From Dolomedes plantarius (lineage: Eukaryota; Arthropoda; Arachnida; Araneae; Dolomedidae): a stretch of DNA of 64,000 nucleotides. Of the stretch, positions 60,927 to 64,000 are shown piece by piece. How positions within the stretch are numbered: the stretch's first letter is position 1; each line of letters opens with the position of its first letter. Location of the stretch: contig OU015492.1 of assembly GCA_907164885.2 (NCBI GenBank), positions 200,383,120-200,447,119 on the forward strand. Direction: 5' to 3'. The translations under genes and the position numbers were made by a program. A model generated the notes under the pieces. The model did no database searches, was not told where the DNA came from, and saw only the letters and a list, made by a program, of their open reading frames with translations.

Positions 60927-63330
60927 TATTTAAAACGGAATCAAAATTGAAATATTAAATGCAGAGTGAAGGAAGGACGAAAGAATAAGTATTAATGCAT
61001 AATTATTCACTCACACATAAGTAAATTCGTATGATTGTGATTGATTCGTAATACTTTGAAAACTCATCAAAGAGACTGTCGTAGATTCAGAAATACACTG
61101 AAAGCACAAACGTTATCAAATTAAATTTTATTGGCATTCAGCATCATGAAGACAGATTAACATTATAGACTATCGGAGTTTGCCGGAAGAGTGAAAAGAG
61201 AAAGAGATGCTTTGCATTTTGATAGATAAACTTAGAAGAGAGAAATAAACGTGGCCTTCATATAGGCCAAAAGTTACAAAAAGCACAGTGGTCTTACATC
61301 TTGGCCACGACTTGCACAAACCGGAGGACTCCTCCGTACAATAGTATATGAAATGGACATTTCCTCATTTTACCACAAGGGAGGGAATTTTGTAATTGGT
61401 TATAGTTAATCATATGGTCTCTAACGTCAGGGTTTTTACGTGCTTGCAATGGATGGTGAAATATAGGGTAGGTGACCCAAATAGCGCCTACTCTAACCTT
61501 TTTTCGACATTTCATCCACTTTTTAGTTTCTGATTAGGCTGGAAACTCAAAGAACATCCCTAAGAACTATTTCCTTTGGTATCCTAAGATCAGCCAAATC
61601 CAAAACCAATGCCAGTTTAAGTTATGTAGCTAAATTGGAAAAATTGAAATTTCCAGTGAACCCCAGAGCAGTTACTAATATCGCTTACCTCTCTTCCTAT
61701 TACCACCTACCAGGCGACATTAGGAGAACCTGTTAAAAGGCGTTGCTAGCAAAGTCTCTGTTTAATGCACTTTCAAATGGTATAAGTAAAATTAGAATTT
61801 GGATGCACCTACGGGGCACCCGAGCTCTTTTTGATGCCATAGACAAAAGCTATTCAGTATATCTGTAATAGGTATATATAATTGTGTATCAAACTTTTGA
61901 TAAGCGTCTTATTGTCAAACTTTGTGTCAAGTAATTTTTACCATATTTGTATTAACTCGCTTTCTTGTTTGTTTGTGCGTTTGTGTGTTTGTCCCGTACA
62001 AATCGTGCAATCGATTTTTAACTAACTTTCCGACTAGCTAGACATTTCATACTTTTAAAATAGCCCACAACACAATTACAATGCATTATTTTAATATTTT
62101 TAGCCATCTTTAAGCAGAATTAAATTAATTCTCAGTTATTTTCAGTTAATTTTGTTTTGTAGACTGGTGCCGCCACCTATTGGCAGGGACGGGAACGAAA
62201 AGTTAAACGCAAGTTAACTTCCAATTAACTTCCTTTTCTTTCAAGTTGATGGGATAATTCGTCAAAAAAATTTTTAAAAACCATTAATTAATACATAGAA
62301 TTGTCAAGTTTATATGATTCAACAGAAAATTTATAAACATCGTATATAAAAAGTTCATTTTATCTTGTAATTATTCCTCTTGGATTTCAAGGCAAAAACA
62401 CAGATGTCATAAAGTAGCCCCCACTCGGTGGGACAACTTTGTGACACATTTCAAAATTAATTCCTGAATTATTATTAATGATCCGAGTTAGCGCAATACA
62501 TTAATACGTAAGGAAATGATATTCCAATGTTTTGCAATTGTTCGTTTTGGGCTACTTTTAAAACTGATCGGCTGGCACAGGAAAAAAACGATATCTTACG
62601 ATATTGTAAGCACAATCTGCAAAGCAGTTGTAAGTGTTTTGAAGTATGTTACGATATTTCAAAACACTTACAATTTCTTTTTAAACGCACGTTTAGAATT
62701 ATAATACCCTTGCGAATTTACAATGCCCATTTACAATAGCCATTCGGCCATCGTCTAGAATGATTTAAATTTTAAATAAAAATTTAAATAACTGATTATT
62801 AACGAACTGCATTCAGAAACACAGTGAAGATCGATTAAATTTACTGAGCTTAGATTAGGAATGTTGAACATACACATGATTAATAGAACATACTTCAAAT
62901 TACAAGTTGACTATAAACCTTTCAACATCAAATTCATACTCAACAAATCAAAAGAAAACAGTGCTTAAAATTCTAGACTCAGCAACAAAGTGGGAATGAA
63001 CCTGCTTATTTTTTAAATTTTCCCTCTTAGTAGCCAGTTCAGAGGTTTTTTAGTTCAGTTTAGAAATTTTAGACAGTGCTTACAGTTATTGTCGCGCCAC
63101 AGCATAATAGTAAAATATATTTAAAAAATAACTATAACGATGTTGTAAAAAAGCTAAGTTTAAATTGTTTATTACGAATGTACATTAGTAAATAAGCTAT
63201 TACAAAAGGAAACTGTTTTTTTAGATTTTGAGGTATACGTCTAATCTTAAAACACCAATTTTAGTCAAAATAATATTTTTTCTTCCTAATTAATTTTAAA
63301 TCCCCGTGCATTTACTTTCTTGTTTGTTTA
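60927..63330. other. Spacer, no gene seen
   Basis: AT-rich with a more balanced patch at 61260-61840. A 73-codon minus-strand frame at 61294-61515 is unrecognised. No terminal repeats that I can support. Confidence 0.4.
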
Positions 63331-64000
63331 AGGTATCCGACTTCGTTTAAAACAGCCATTTTGACGAAAATTCCGAAATTGTTTTCATTCCTTTTTTTTT
63401 TTTAAAGATTGTAAATTTATGTTTCTAAATCTGCTTATTTTTTTCGTTACGATCATTAGGAAAGGAATTAGAGCGATTTAAAGATCAACAACAGCTATGA
63501 GTTTCAATGCAAGTTGAAAAGTTTAATCGTGTTTTCTGAAGAACTTATTTTTCATCAAAAATGTAAACGTCTATTTCGATAATTCAAAATATAACCATGA
63601 TATGTCTATGAAATTTTTCACGTATATTTTTGATAGTACTAAGAATGTAATGGACTAAAGATTTCGTTCTAGGTATATTATTTGTTGATTTATAGCTACA
63701 TCTATAAAAAATCTCATGGTAAATGAGTAAAATTTTACATGTAATTGCATATAATAACCTGTATTTTTTTTAGATTTTAAGATATCGATTAGCTTGTAGG
63801 TTATTACACTTAGAAGGTACTTACGTACATAAGACCAAAAAGAAGTTAATGTACATGCATAATTTTTTTGTTAGAGCTAGAGCCATTTTTGTAAAAATTT
63901 GCTAAATTTCGACCCAATTTCCTCAATTTTGTAAAAATTTGCATAGTTAATGTCTATTTTTCCATCATTTTCGAGTTCTGGTGTTACATTCCTTCGAAAA
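63331..64000. mobile_element. Possible transposon end running past the window
   Basis: Begins AGGTATCCGACTTCGTTT; the last 110 bp match, in reverse, the fragment at 42656-42770, which itself starts with the same AGGTATCCGACTT. This implies an element with related termini whose right end lies beyond 64000. Confidence 0.4.

Noticed and set aside
61440..61510. Palindrome-like GGGTAGGTGACCCAAATAGC / GCGCCTACTCTAAC as a transposon end
   Set aside because: No partner terminus was found within reach, so a boundary cannot be supported.

Overview
The window looks like intergenic DNA from an arthropod nuclear genome, most likely a spider or another arachnid. That assignment is inference. It rests on the strong AT-richness, the long (TA)n microsatellites, and a dense mix of Tc1/mariner, Helitron, hAT, Jockey-like LINE, Gypsy and SINE remnants. 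I found no host protein gene, tRNA gene or rRNA gene that I can support. Almost every recognisable coding stretch belongs to a transposable element (TE), and nearly all are broken. The one full-length, apparently intact gene is a Tc1-family transposase at 4023-5063 on the minus strand.

Layout. 1-1107 is the 3' part of a decayed Tc1-like element. 3741-5571 is an unclassified repeat block split by a complete Tc1-like element with intact transposase; an uninterrupted copy of the block lies at 29867-30310. 7181-7924 is a MITE-like element with TTAA at its ends. 8808-10187 holds TA arrays, a pogo-like MITE and a Helitron (family B). 10390-12211 holds a tRNA-derived SINE and a Helitron (family A). 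15861-18071 is an hAT remnant with a BED-type zinc finger and an internally triplicated transposase segment. 18335-26552 is almost wall-to-wall LINE and Helitron (families A, B, C), including two family-A Helitrons joined directly head to tail. 26575-28017, 33787-35191, 39035-40159, 51847-53115 and 53888-55547 are further Tc1-like elements in various states of decay. 29470-31040 is a 226-bp tandem array with a SINE and the repeat block. 35897-36600 and 49119-50440 are Jockey-like LINE RNase H and C-terminal remnants. 43318-45715 is a 5'-truncated Gypsy retrotransposon with its 3' LTR, interrupting a Helitron. 55561-60359 is a recent tandem duplication of about 2.1 kb; one copy carries a 581-bp Helitron (family D) and the other preserves its exact empty site. 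60363-60926 is a fold-back made of two inverted mariner-type 3' ends.

The genes do not form a pathway. What the window records is a history of insertions: cut-and-paste elements entering TA sites, rolling-circle elements entering A|T sites without target duplication, nested insertions that give relative ages, and several short templated or tandem duplications inside the elements. The long runs between elements are AT-rich and contain no gene I could identify.
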